Shown here in pieces: positions 52,957-61,228 of a stretch of DNA of 64,000 nucleotides. The translations under genes and the position numbers were made by a program. Within the stretch, counting starts at the first letter, position 1. Each line of letters begins with the position of its first letter. The notes under the pieces are model-generated. The model made no database searches. It was not told where the DNA came from and saw only the letters and a list, made by a program, of their open reading frames with translations. The stretch comes from G963666705 sp963666705 (lineage in GTDB: Bacteria; Pseudomonadota; Alphaproteobacteria; CADEGL01). Location of the stretch: the NCBI GenBank assembly GCA_963666705.2, contig CAXXKO010000025.1:186001-250000 (forward strand). The letters run 5' to 3'.

Positions 52957-53865
52957 GGGCCTGTTGAGATTCATCGTGAATTGATGATTGCTGAACAGAG
53001 GTAGATCATGGCCTCGAAACTGTCGTCGGTTTTTTCGCTTCGCATGGCGATACGCTTGAACTCCTTGAGTTTGCAAAAGAAATTCTCGATCAGGTGTCGC
53101 CATTTATAGATTTCGCTATCGATGTCCAGTGGCTGGAGACGCTGCGGGCGTTGGGATATGACGATTTGCACGCCCCGTTCGTTCATGTTTTCGATGATCC
53201 AATTCGAATCGAACGCCTTGTCGGCGATCAGGCCGCCGAATTCGATATTCTCGATGAGCGGGGCGACGCCGACGGTGTCATGGCGTTGTCCGGGCAAGAG
53301 AACAAAGCGGACCAGATTGCCAAGCGCATCCGTCAGGGCCAGGATTTTGGTGCTCAACCCGCCTGGTTGGTGAAGTGGTCCGACAGATACTGGGAGCCGT
53401 GATCCTTGACTTGCCGATAGCCTGCACACAACCCGCCCCTTGACTTGCCGATAGCCTGGCCCCCTTTTGCGCCCTGGCCGTGCCGATGAACCTTGACGAT
53501 TGTGCCGTCGATCATCGCAAACTCCATGTCTGGATCGTCTGACACGGCGTCGAATATCCGTTTGAAAACATCGGCTTTGACCCAATCACGAAACCGCTTG
53601 AACACCGTATTCCACTTGCCGAACCGTACCGGCAAGTCACGCCATGGACAGCCGGTCCGCGCGATCCAAAGAACCGCCTCCAAAAACAACCGGCCATCGC
53701 CACCCGTTCGGCCAGGGTCCGTCTTCTTGCCAAGACAATGCGGCTCCATCCGCGCCCACTGCCTATCGGTGATCACAAAACGCTCCGATGTCATTCAAAC
53801 CTCCTCCAAAAGAAAGTTTGAATCACATATTATGCCGTTTGGGAATCCTAAATCTCAACAGACCC
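52957..53865 (-). mobile_element. IS5-family element at the junction of the two IS1182 copies
   Basis: A 909-bp element with inverted repeats GGGCCTGTTGAGATT and AATCTCAACAGACCC and a TA (within CTAG) duplication at both sides. Its flanks are the two IS1182 outer ends, so before insertion the two IS1182 copies abutted exactly, forming GGCTCCTAGGAGCC. The transposase gene inside is broken. Confidence 0.85.
52971..53794 (-). pseudogene. IS5-family transposase, disrupted by a 74-bp insertion
   Basis: The N-terminal half (MTSERFVITDRQWARMEPH, WIARTGCPWRDLP, AMIDGTIVKVHRHGQGAKGG) and C-terminal half (LSTKILALTDALGNLV, ADKAFDSNWI, HLIENFFCKLKEFKRI) are typical, but between IGKSRGG and LSTK an extra 74 bp (between the two CAACCC boxes at 53355 and 53429) shifts the frame. 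Part of the insert repeats the neighbouring CTTGACTTGCCGATAGCCTG. Without it the protein would be 249 residues. Confidence 0.85.
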
Positions 53866-53866
53866 T

Positions 53867-55394
53867 AGGAGCCTGTCCGAGAATTCGGATTTGGCTCGAC
53901 GTGGGTATCGGAGTGTGATTCGTTAAACGGCATGAGCAAAACCTTTCGAGCTTGGGACGTGGATCAGGTCTGGCTGTTGCCGGCTTCGGTCCATGACTTC
54001 GTGCCGGCGGGACACGCGGCGCACCTGGTGCGGGATGCGGTGCGCGAGAGCCTGGACCTGTCGGCGATCTTTGCGGCCTATGGCGAGGCGTGCGGCCAGC
54101 CGCCCTACCACCCGGTGATGATGGTGGCGCTGTTGCTGTACGCCTACAGCGTCGGCGTCTATTCGTCGCGCCGCATCGCCAGGGGGTGTGAGGAGCGCGT
54201 CGACTTCATGGCGGTGACGGGGATGCAGCGGCCCGACTTCCGCACCATCTCGGATTTCCGCAAGCGCCATCTCGCGGCGCTGTCGGGGCTGTTCGCGCAG
54301 GTGCTGGCCCTGTGCCGCCGGGCGGGGCTGGTCAAGCTCGGCCATGTGGCGCTGGACGGCACCAAGATCAAGGCCAACGCCTCCAAGCACAAGGCGATGT
54401 CTTACGCCCGCATGGTCAGGGCGGAGGCCGGGCTCGAGGCGGTGGTCGAGAGCTGGCTCGATCGGGCGGCGGCGGCCGATGCGGCGGAGGACGAGGCGTT
54501 GGGGGTCGCGGCGCGGGGCGACGAGATGCCGGCCTGGGTCGCCGACAAGGCCAAGCGTCTGGCCAAGATTCGCGAGGCCAAGGCCGCCCTGGAGGCCGAG
54601 GCGCGGGACGCGGCCGCGCGCGCCGCCCAGACGCGGGCGCCGAAGCGCCCGGGACCCAAGCCCAAGCCGCCGGCGGATGTGCCGGCGGACAAGGCGCAGC
54701 GCAACTTCACCGACCCCGAGAGCCGCATCCTCAAGACCAAGGACGGCTTCATCCAGGGCTATAATGCCCAGGCCGCGGTCGATGCCAAACGCCAGATCAT
54801 CGTCGCCCACGCCCTGACCGATTCGACCAGCGACCAGGGCCAGCTCGAACCCCTGATCGACGCCATCGAAGCCAACCTCGGGCGGCGTCCCAGGGAGATA
54901 TCGGCGGACGCCGGCTACTGCTCGAAGGCGAACCTGGAGGCCGCCGATAGGCGGGGCATCAAGCCCTACATCGCGACCGGGCGGCAAAAGCACGGCCAAG
55001 CCGCCGCCGTGGGCCCGCGCGCCGCGCCGCCCGGCGGCCGGGTCGCGGCCATGGCGGCCACCCTCAGGCGCGCCGGGCGCCGCAGCCGCTACCGCCTGCG
55101 CAAGCAGACCGTCGAGCCGGTGTTCGGCCAGATCAAGCAGGCCCGGGGCTTCCGTCAGTTCCTGCTGCGCGGCCGTGAGAAGGTCACATGCGAATGGGCG
55201 ATGATCTGCACCGCCCACAACCTGGCCAAGCTCGCCGTCGCCCAAGCGCCATGAGACGCCGAGACCAATCATGCCTCTCGCCGCGCCAAGCCCCTGAAGG
55301 CAACCACCCATGAGCCAAACCACCAAAATCACGACAAGACCACTCGCCATCACCCCAATGCTTGCCAACAACATCAAATCTCGGACAGGCTCCT
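53867..55394 (+). mobile_element. IS1182-family element, copy 2 of an inverted pair
   Basis: Inverted twin of 51428-52955, same 1528-bp length and same AGGAGCCTGTCCGAGA ends. Its right end coincides with the TA used by the next IS630 element (TA at 55394-55395). The near identity implies very recent duplication or ongoing gene conversion. Confidence 0.92.
53932..55254 (+). CDS. IS1182-family transposase
   Basis: A 440-residue transposase identical to that at 51568 except Cys52 in place of Arg52 (GEACGQPP against GEARGQPP), caused by T at 54091. Same catalytic blocks: ALDGTKIKANASKH, SADAGYCSKANLEA, TVEPVFGQIKQARGF. Intact. Confidence 0.93.
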   Translation: MSKTFRAWDVDQVWLLPASVHDFVPAGHAAHLVRDAVRESLDLSAIFAAYGEACGQPPYHPVMMVALLLYAYSVGVYSSRRIARGCEERVDFMAVTGMQRPDFRTISDFRKRHLAALSGLFAQVLALCRRAGLVKLGHVALDGTKIKANASKHKAMSYARMVRAEAGLEAVVESWLDRAAAADAAEDEALGVAARGDEMPAWVADKAKRLAKIREAKAALEAEARDAAARAAQTRAPKRPGPKPKPPADVPADKAQRNFTDPESRILKTKDGFIQGYNAQAAVDAKRQIIVAHALTDSTSDQGQLEPLIDAIEANLGRRPREISADAGYCSKANLEAADRRGIKPYIATGRQKHGQAAAVGPRAAPPGGRVAAMAATLRRAGRRSRYRLRKQTVEPVFGQIKQARGFRQFLLRGREKVTCEWAMICTAHNLAKLAVAQAP

Positions 55395-55395
55395 A

Positions 55396-56574
55396 GTGAC
55401 CTGATCCTTAAGTTTGCGTGATTTGTTGTTGGTGCTCGGCGATACGAATGTTTGCGAGGCAGAAACGCTTGATTGAGGCCAAGATGTCGTCGGCTGATTT
55501 GGTCCAACGGAATGGCTTTGGATCGGCATTGACGGTGTCCATATAGCGAAGGATGGCGGCTTCGAGCTCCTTGGTGGAGCGGTGGACGCCGCGGCGCAGC
55601 TGCTTTTCGGTCAACAGGGCGAAGAAACGTTCGACCTGGTTGATCCAGGAGGCCGAGGTCGGCGTGTAATGGGCCTGCCATCGGGGGTGGCGGGCGAACC
55701 AGTCGCGGATCGCCTTGGTCTTGTGGGTCGCCAGGTTGTCCATGATTATGTGCACATCGAGATCGGCCGGCACCCGCGCTTCCACGGTGTTGAGGAAGGC
55801 CCGGAACTCGCGCGCCCGATGGCGGGCGAAGCAGCGGCCGATGACTTGGCCGGTCGCGGTGTCGAGAGCGGCGAACAGCGACAGGGTGCCGTGGCGTTTG
55901 TAGTCGTGGCTGCGCCGTTCGGCCTGACCGGGGCGCATGGGCAACAGCGGCTGGGTCCTGTCGAGGGCCTGGATCTGGCTCTTCTCGTCGACGCACAGGA
56001 CCAACGCCCGTTCCGGCGGATTGAGATAGAGCCCGACGATATCGCGGACCTTCTCCACGAAGAACGGGTCGCTCGACAGCTTGAAGCTCTTCGAACGGTG
56101 CGGTTGCAACCCGAAGGCACGCCAGATGCGGTGGATCGTCGACGGCGCATAGCCGGTCGACCGCGCCATGCTGCGTAACGACCAGTGCGTCGCGTCCGCC
56201 GGCGTCTCCTCGAGCGTCCGCCGGATCGTCTCGGCAACGGCGTCGTCGCTGATCCGTCGCGGCGTACCCGGGCGGGGCTCGTCATGAAGGCCCTCCAGAC
56301 GCCGCTCGGCGAAGCGTCGGCGCCAGACGCCGACCGTATCCGGCGCCGCGCCAAGCTCGGCCGCGATGGTCTTGTTCTCGAGCCCCTCGGCGGCCAGAAG
56401 AACAATCCGCGCCCGTCGCGCCAGACCCTGTGCCGTCCGCCGCCGCCGCGCCAGCTCATCGAGTTCCCGACGCTCCGACACCGAAAGCTCAATCGCAACC
56501 GCTACCCGACCACGCGCCATCACATGCCTCCACGATCCCAAAAAGAAATCATAGAAACTTCGCGATCAGGACAC
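55396..56574 (-). mobile_element. IS630-family element A
   Basis: A 1179-bp element between TA dinucleotides (55394-55395 and 56575-56576, each in CTAG), with inverted ends GTGACCTGATC... and ...GATCAGGACAC that share about 22 of 30 bases further inward (AAGTTT, ATGATT). TA duplication at a CTAG site is the hallmark of IS630. It sits directly on the end of IS1182 copy 2. Confidence 0.88.
55408..56520 (-). CDS. IS630-family transposase A
   Basis: A 370-residue Tc1/mariner-like transposase. Two N-terminal helix-turn-helix regions (TIAAELGAAPDTVGVWRRRF; MARSTGYAPSTIHRIWRAFG) and the DDE core: LCVDEKSQIQALDR (Asp), HIIMDNLATHKT (Asp), SWINQVERFFALL (Glu). ATG 56520 is preferred to one 7 codons earlier. 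Intact; a possible source of activity for the non-coding palindromic elements next door. Confidence 0.93.
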   Translation of the reverse strand: MARGRVAVAIELSVSERRELDELARRRRTAQGLARRARIVLLAAEGLENKTIAAELGAAPDTVGVWRRRFAERRLEGLHDEPRPGTPRRISDDAVAETIRRTLEETPADATHWSLRSMARSTGYAPSTIHRIWRAFGLQPHRSKSFKLSSDPFFVEKVRDIVGLYLNPPERALVLCVDEKSQIQALDRTQPLLPMRPGQAERRSHDYKRHGTLSLFAALDTATGQVIGRCFARHRAREFRAFLNTVEARVPADLDVHIIMDNLATHKTKAIRDWFARHPRWQAHYTPTSASWINQVERFFALLTEKQLRRGVHRSTKELEAAILRYMDTVNADPKPFRWTKSADDILASIKRFCLANIRIAEHQQQITQT

Positions 56575-56576
56575 TA

Positions 56577-56870
56577 GAGCGGTTCCGCTTTGATCGGACC
56601 CACTCTAGTACCCACTTTCATAATTCCGTGTGCCATACGATCGCTTTTCCCGTCTCCTCGGTAGGAGGGGGTGTGCCGGCGATGCCGGGGCATCGTCAAG
56701 CGTCCCCGACACCCCGGGGGGGCGGGAAAAGCGACCCGGTGGGCGGCGTCCCGAGGCCCCCGGACGTCGTCGCGCGCCGCTTGTGATGCCCCGGCATCAC
56801 GGCGCGCCACCCTCCTAGCCGGGAACCTCGGGGCGCCGTCGTATGGCACACGGAATTGTGAAAGTGGGTA
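56577..56870. mobile_element. Palindromic 262-bp mobile element, copy 3, with adjoining repeat hairpin
   Basis: The element proper is 56609-56870: left end TACCCACTTTCATAATTCCG, right end GAAAGTGGGTA, CTAG on both sides, same orientation as copy 2 at 40070 and very similar along its length (interior differences such as GGGGTGTGCCGGCG against GGGATGCTTGACG). The 32 bp before it (56577-56608, GAGCGGTTCCGC...ACCCACTCTAG) belong to the hairpin family seen near 34600 and 35557. It is squeezed between two IS630 elements. No gene in this 395-bp gap. Confidence 0.88.
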
Positions 56871-56873
56871 CTA

Positions 56874-57990
56874 GTATTTACTTGCAAAAGAAAGCGAACT
56901 ATTATATGATGGGGTATGAGCAGAACAGCGACCCCCATCACGGTTGGGGAAGAGGCCCGGGGCGCGCTGGAACAGTGGGTCCGGTCGGCGAAGACGGAGC
57001 AGCGCATGGCGTTGCGGGCGCGGATCATCCTTCAGGCGGCGGATGGACGAGGCAATCTGGAGATCGCCGCGGCCTTGCGGGTGCGGCCGGCGACGGTGAG
57101 CAAATGGCGGGTCCGCTATGCGCGGACTGGGCTGGGCGGCCTTGCCGACGCGCCACGACCGGGGGTGAAGCGGCGCTACGACGCGGCGACGGAGCGGCGC
57201 ATATTGGCGCGGCTGGACGAGACGCCGCCGGCGGGCCACGCCACCTGGACGGGAAGCCTGGTGGCCGAGGCCCTGGGGGATGTTTCGCCGAGCCATGTGT
57301 GGCGGGTGTTGCGCCGCCATGGCATCCATCTGCAACGGCGCCGGAGCTGGTGCATCAGCACCGATCCCGAATTCGCCGCCAAGGCGGCGGACATCGTCGC
57401 CCTCTACCTCGATCCGCCGGACAGCGCCGTGGTTCTGGCGGTCGACGAGAAGCCCGGCATCCAGGCGCTCGAGCGGGCGCAGGGCTATCTCGAGCTGGCC
57501 AACGGCAGCGCCCTCCGGGGCTTCAGCCATGACTACAAGCGTCACGGCACGACGACACTGTTCGCCGCCCTCGACATCATCACTGGCGAGGTCAAGGCGG
57601 GGCATTACAAACGCCGCCGCCGGACCGAGTTCCTCGACTTCATGAACCGCATCGTCGCCGACTACCCGGACCAGGAGATTCACGTGATCCTCGACAACCT
57701 TTCGACCCACAAGCCCAAGCGCGACCAATGGCTGGCGCGCCATAAGAACGTCCATTTCCACTTCACCCCGACCCACGCGAGTTGGCTCAATCAGGTCGAA
57801 TGCTGGTTCAGCATTCTCACCCGGCGCGCCTTGCGCGGGGCCAGCTTCACCTCGCCGCGCGAGGTCTGCGATGCCATCGACCGTTTCATCGAGGCTTACA
57901 ATGTCAAAGCCACTCCCTTCGAATGGCGAAAGGCCAAGGTCCATCCGGTCACCCTCAAAAAAACATACGCGGATTTACGAAACTAAGCAC
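56874..57990 (+). mobile_element. IS630-family element B
   Basis: A 1117-bp element between TA dinucleotides (56872-56873 and 57991-57992, in CTAG). Its ends are only weakly inverted (GTATTTACTTGCAAAAG against GTGCTTAGTTTCGTAAA). Contains a complete transposase. Different subgroup from element A. Its left TA is shared with the CTAG that closes palindromic element copy 3. Confidence 0.83.
56916..57986 (+). CDS. IS630-family transposase B
   Basis: A 356-residue transposase. N-terminal winged/HTH part NLEIAAALRVRPATVSKWRV, second HTH DVSPSHVWRVLRRHGIHL, and DDE core LAVDEKPGIQALERAQ (Asp), HVILDNLSTHKPK (Asp), SWLNQVECWFSIL (Glu). Intact. Clearly different from transposase A in sequence although built the same way. 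Confidence 0.93.
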   Translation: MSRTATPITVGEEARGALEQWVRSAKTEQRMALRARIILQAADGRGNLEIAAALRVRPATVSKWRVRYARTGLGGLADAPRPGVKRRYDAATERRILARLDETPPAGHATWTGSLVAEALGDVSPSHVWRVLRRHGIHLQRRRSWCISTDPEFAAKAADIVALYLDPPDSAVVLAVDEKPGIQALERAQGYLELANGSALRGFSHDYKRHGTTTLFAALDIITGEVKAGHYKRRRRTEFLDFMNRIVADYPDQEIHVILDNLSTHKPKRDQWLARHKNVHFHFTPTHASWLNQVECWFSILTRRALRGASFTSPREVCDAIDRFIEAYNVKATPFEWRKAKVHPVTLKKTYADLRN

Positions 57991-57992
57991 TA

Positions 57993-58286
57993 GAGCGGTT
58001 CCAACCCGACGAAAGAGTCCCCCTCTCCCTTGGGGAGAGGGCCGGGGTGAGGGGACGTGCGTCGGCGCGCTATTAAGAGTCTTTCCGCCGCCTACCCCAA
58101 GCCCTCACCCTCCCGCTTCGCGGGACTCTTTCCCGACCCCTCACCCTCCCGCTTCGCGGGTCCCTCCCTCTCCCCCCAAGGGAAGAAGTGGGGAGAGGGT
58201 TCCAAGTGTCGGACGCGAAACACTAGCTCGGTTCGGCGGCGACCGCGCAACCCAGTGTACCGCCCTCATCCGTGCGGCCGGCCGCG
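57993..58286. repeat. Cluster of hairpin repeats upstream of the caspase gene
   Basis: This gap holds CCCTCTCCCTTGGGGAGAGGG (a strong hairpin near 58020-58041), two CTCACCCTCCCGCTTCGCGG units (about 58105 and 58141), CTCCCCCCAAGGG, and GGAGAGGGTTCCAAGTGTC...GACGCGAAACACT (58193-58233), whose inverse occurs at 36773-36803. A partial GAGCGGTTCC starts the block at 57993. No gene; the caspase promoter follows at 58292. Confidence 0.7.
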
Positions 58287-58291
58287 CCGGC

Positions 58292-58362
58292 TTGGCATCG
58301 CAATCCGCTTGTTGGATACTCGTCGCTCGATTCCTTGGACGGGTGTGGCGAGGAGGCCGCCC
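58292..58362 (+). promoter_or_regulatory. Promoter and leader shared with the Sel1 gene, copy B
   Basis: Same layout as copy A: -35 TTGGCA (58292-58297), 17-bp spacer, -10 GATACT (58315-58320), leader of about 36 bases ending GAGGAGGCCGCCC-ATG. Conservation of spacing and boxes while spacer bases drift argues for selection on the promoter. Similarity stops a few codons inside the two genes, whose products share only a signal peptide. Confidence 0.65.
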
Positions 58363-60048
58363 ATGCGCGGGATGATGCTGGCACCGTTTGCCGTGTTCGC
58401 ACTGCTCGCCGCCTTTGCCCTGCCGACCCAGGCGGAGAAGCGGGTGGCGTTGGTGATCGGCAACGGCGCCTATGAGGCCACGACGCGGCTCGCCAACCCG
58501 CCGAGCGACGCCGCCGACATGGCGGCGGCACTGGCCAAGCTCGGCTTCGAGGTGGTCGCGGTGGTGGACGGCGACCGCGCGGTTATGACGGCGGCCATCC
58601 GGCGCTTCGGCAAGATGAGCCCTGGCGCGGACGTGGCCCTCTTCTACTACGCCGGCCACGGCATCCAGGTGGGCAGCACCAACTACATGCTGCCGGTCTC
58701 GGCCGAGCTCGCAGGCGAGCAGGACCTCGAGTTCGAGGCCATCGAGGTGGGCCTGCCGCTGCGCCTCATGGACCAGTCCCGGGCCAGGGTGAAGCTGGTG
58801 GTGCTCGATGCCTGCCGCAACAACCCCCTCGCCCAGACCCTCGCCAGCTCCATGCAGGCGGGCGGGCGGGGCGCCGCCGTGGGGCGCGGCCTCGCGCGCA
58901 TCCAGGGGGCCGAAGGCACCCTGATGGCGTTCGCGACGGCGCCCGGTTCCATCGCCGACGATGGGGCGGCGCGCAACAGCCCCTTCACCCGGGCGCTGCT
59001 CGACAACATCACGACGCCGGGCCTCGAGGTGAGCCTCCTGTTCCGCCGGGTGCGGGCAGACGTGATGGCGGCGACCGGCGACAGCCAGGTGCCCTGGGTG
59101 GACGAGGCGCTGTTGGGCGAGTTCTACTTCGTGCCGCCGGAGGCGGATGCCGCGCCGGCACCCGGGCCGGCCGCGCCAACACCGGGGCAGTCGGTGGAGA
59201 TCACCTTCTGGAATGCGATCGAGGACAGCGCGGAGTGGCGCGACTTCCAGGCCTACCTGGACACCTATGGCGACGAGGGCGCCTTCGCCGCGCTCGCCCG
59301 CGTCCGCCGCGACCGGCTCAAGGATGAGGAGGTCGCCGCCTTGACGACCACGCCAGCGCCCGAGCCGCCCGCCTTCGCCGTGGCGGCGATGGAGGCGCCC
59401 TACCGCGTGGTGGCGCGCGCGAACCTGCGCGCCGGCCCCTCGACGGATTACGACAGGCTGGACACGTTCGAGCCCGGAACGGAAGTCATGGTGACCGGCA
59501 AGGTGGAGGGCCTGGACTGGTACCGAATCGCCGCGCCGGCCGCCCCGGAGGGCTTCATCCACGGCCCCCTGATCCAGGCCGAGCAGGCCTATCAGGCGAC
59601 GAGAGTGGTGACGGAGCCCGCCGCGCCATCCGCTTCCGAGGCCGAGGTCGCGGCGGTCGACGCCGCGGCCGAGCCACCCGCCGATCCCACGGGCGCCGCG
59701 GTGGCGCCCGTCGCCGCCCAGGGCTTCGACGGGCGATGGCGTGGGGAGCTCGTCACGACCGACGGGGCCTGCCGCGCGGCGATACCGGTCGAGCTGACGG
59801 TCGCGGGCACGGCCGCGACGGCCCGCCTCGATTCGGGCTGCACCCTGGACGGCACCGTCTCGCCCCAGGGCGAAGGGCTTATCGACGGCCTTTGCCGACC
59901 GCGCCATTACAGGATCAGGGTCGAGCTCTCGGCCGCGGGCGTCGCCGGGACCTGGACCAGCATGACCGGCGACGTGAGCAGCGCCGCCTCGGCCCCCACC
60001 CCCCGCGATTGCCTCGGCCACGTTGCCGTCGAGCGGGCCGGTGGCTAA
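58363..60048 (+). CDS. Exported caspase-like (peptidase C14) protein with SH3-type domain
   Basis: A 561-residue protein. Signal peptide (1-24, MRGMMLAPFAVFALLAAFAL). Caspase-fold domain (25 to about 260) starts KRVALVIGNGAYE, with catalytic His99 in FYYAGHGIQVG and Cys151 in VVLDACRNNPL. A Pro/Ala linker, a helical segment (about 285-325), an SH3b-like domain (about 346-410: VVARANLRAGPSTDYDRL...GTEVMVTGKV) and a C-terminal beta domain with paired Cys (CRAAIPVELTVAGT, GCTLDGTVSP, GLCRPRHY, RDCLGHV). Start set by GAGGAGG and the shared leader. Periplasmic; substrate unknown. Confidence 0.88.
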   Translation: MRGMMLAPFAVFALLAAFALPTQAEKRVALVIGNGAYEATTRLANPPSDAADMAAALAKLGFEVVAVVDGDRAVMTAAIRRFGKMSPGADVALFYYAGHGIQVGSTNYMLPVSAELAGEQDLEFEAIEVGLPLRLMDQSRARVKLVVLDACRNNPLAQTLASSMQAGGRGAAVGRGLARIQGAEGTLMAFATAPGSIADDGAARNSPFTRALLDNITTPGLEVSLLFRRVRADVMAATGDSQVPWVDEALLGEFYFVPPEADAAPAPGPAAPTPGQSVEITFWNAIEDSAEWRDFQAYLDTYGDEGAFAALARVRRDRLKDEEVAALTTTPAPEPPAFAVAAMEAPYRVVARANLRAGPSTDYDRLDTFEPGTEVMVTGKVEGLDWYRIAAPAAPEGFIHGPLIQAEQAYQATRVVTEPAAPSASEAEVAAVDAAAEPPADPTGAAVAPVAAQGFDGRWRGELVTTDGACRAAIPVELTVAGTAATARLDSGCTLDGTVSPQGEGLIDGLCRPRHYRIRVELSAAGVAGTWTSMTGDVSSAASAPTPRDCLGHVAVERAGG

Positions 60049-61228
60049 GCGCGCGGCCTGCCCGGATCGCGCCTGCCACGACGTCCGCTCGATCGAACCC
60101 GCCATGGCGCCGCTTCGATCGAACAGTCCCGCCGCGACCCCTGTTGCTATATGCTTTGATGGCAAGTCGATCGATCTTGGTGAGAATGCCGCTTCGAGGC
60201 GGCGGAACCGCAGGTGTGGATTCTGATGACAGGCCGCAGCCATATCGCCCGCGCCGACCACCTGGAAGGCTTGGGCCCCGCATTCGCCCTGGCGCTCGCC
60301 GCCATGCTCACCCTCGGCGCGGCGCCCGCTTTCGCCCAGCAAGCCACGGGCGCGGAGGTCGCGCCGCCCGGCGTCATCGTGGAGACGGTCGTCGAGCAAG
60401 AGATCGCGGGACGGGTAAGCTTCACGGGCCGCATCGAAGCGATCGACTCGGTGGACCTCAGGGCCCGTGTCGCGGGTTTTCTCGGTCCGCGCCAATTCGA
60501 GGAAGGCACCGAGATCGAGAAGGGCACCCTCTTGTTCGTCATCGAGAAGGCCCCGTACGAGGCCGCGGTCGCGCAGGCGGAGGCGGGCGTGGCGAGCGCC
60601 CGCGCCACGGTCGAGCTCGCGCGCGTCACCTTCAAGCGGACCAAGACGCTCGCCGACCGCAAGGCCGTTTCCCAAGCCCAGCTCGACGAAGCCCGGGCCA
60701 AGCTGGGGGAGGCGGAGGCGGCGCTACAGGGCCAGGAGGCGAAGCTGCAGGTCGCCCACCTCGACCTCAGCTATACCGAAATCTCGGCACCGATGGCCGG
60801 GCGCATCGGCAGGGTCAGCTATTCCGAGGGCGACCTCGTCGGCCCCGACAGCGATCCGCTCGCGACCCTGGTGGCCGAAGATCCCATGTATGCCGCCTTT
60901 CCCGTGCCCACCCGCATCCTTCTGGCGGTCCACCGCGCCCAGATGGATCGCGATAGGGTCATCGTCCGCTTGCGGCTTCCGGACGGCTCGATCTACGAGC
61001 ACGCGGGGGCGATGCGCTTCGACGATGTGCAGGCGAACCCCTCGACCGACACCGTCACCGTGCGCGCGAGTATGCCGAACCCGGACCGCATCCTGACCGA
61101 CAGGCAATTGGTCGGCGTTATCGTGGAGGCGAAGGAGCCGGAGCGGAAGCTGGTGGTATCCCAATCCGCGTTGGTGCTCGACCAGCAAGGCTCCTACGTC
61201 CTGCTCGTCAATGACGAGAACAAGGTCG

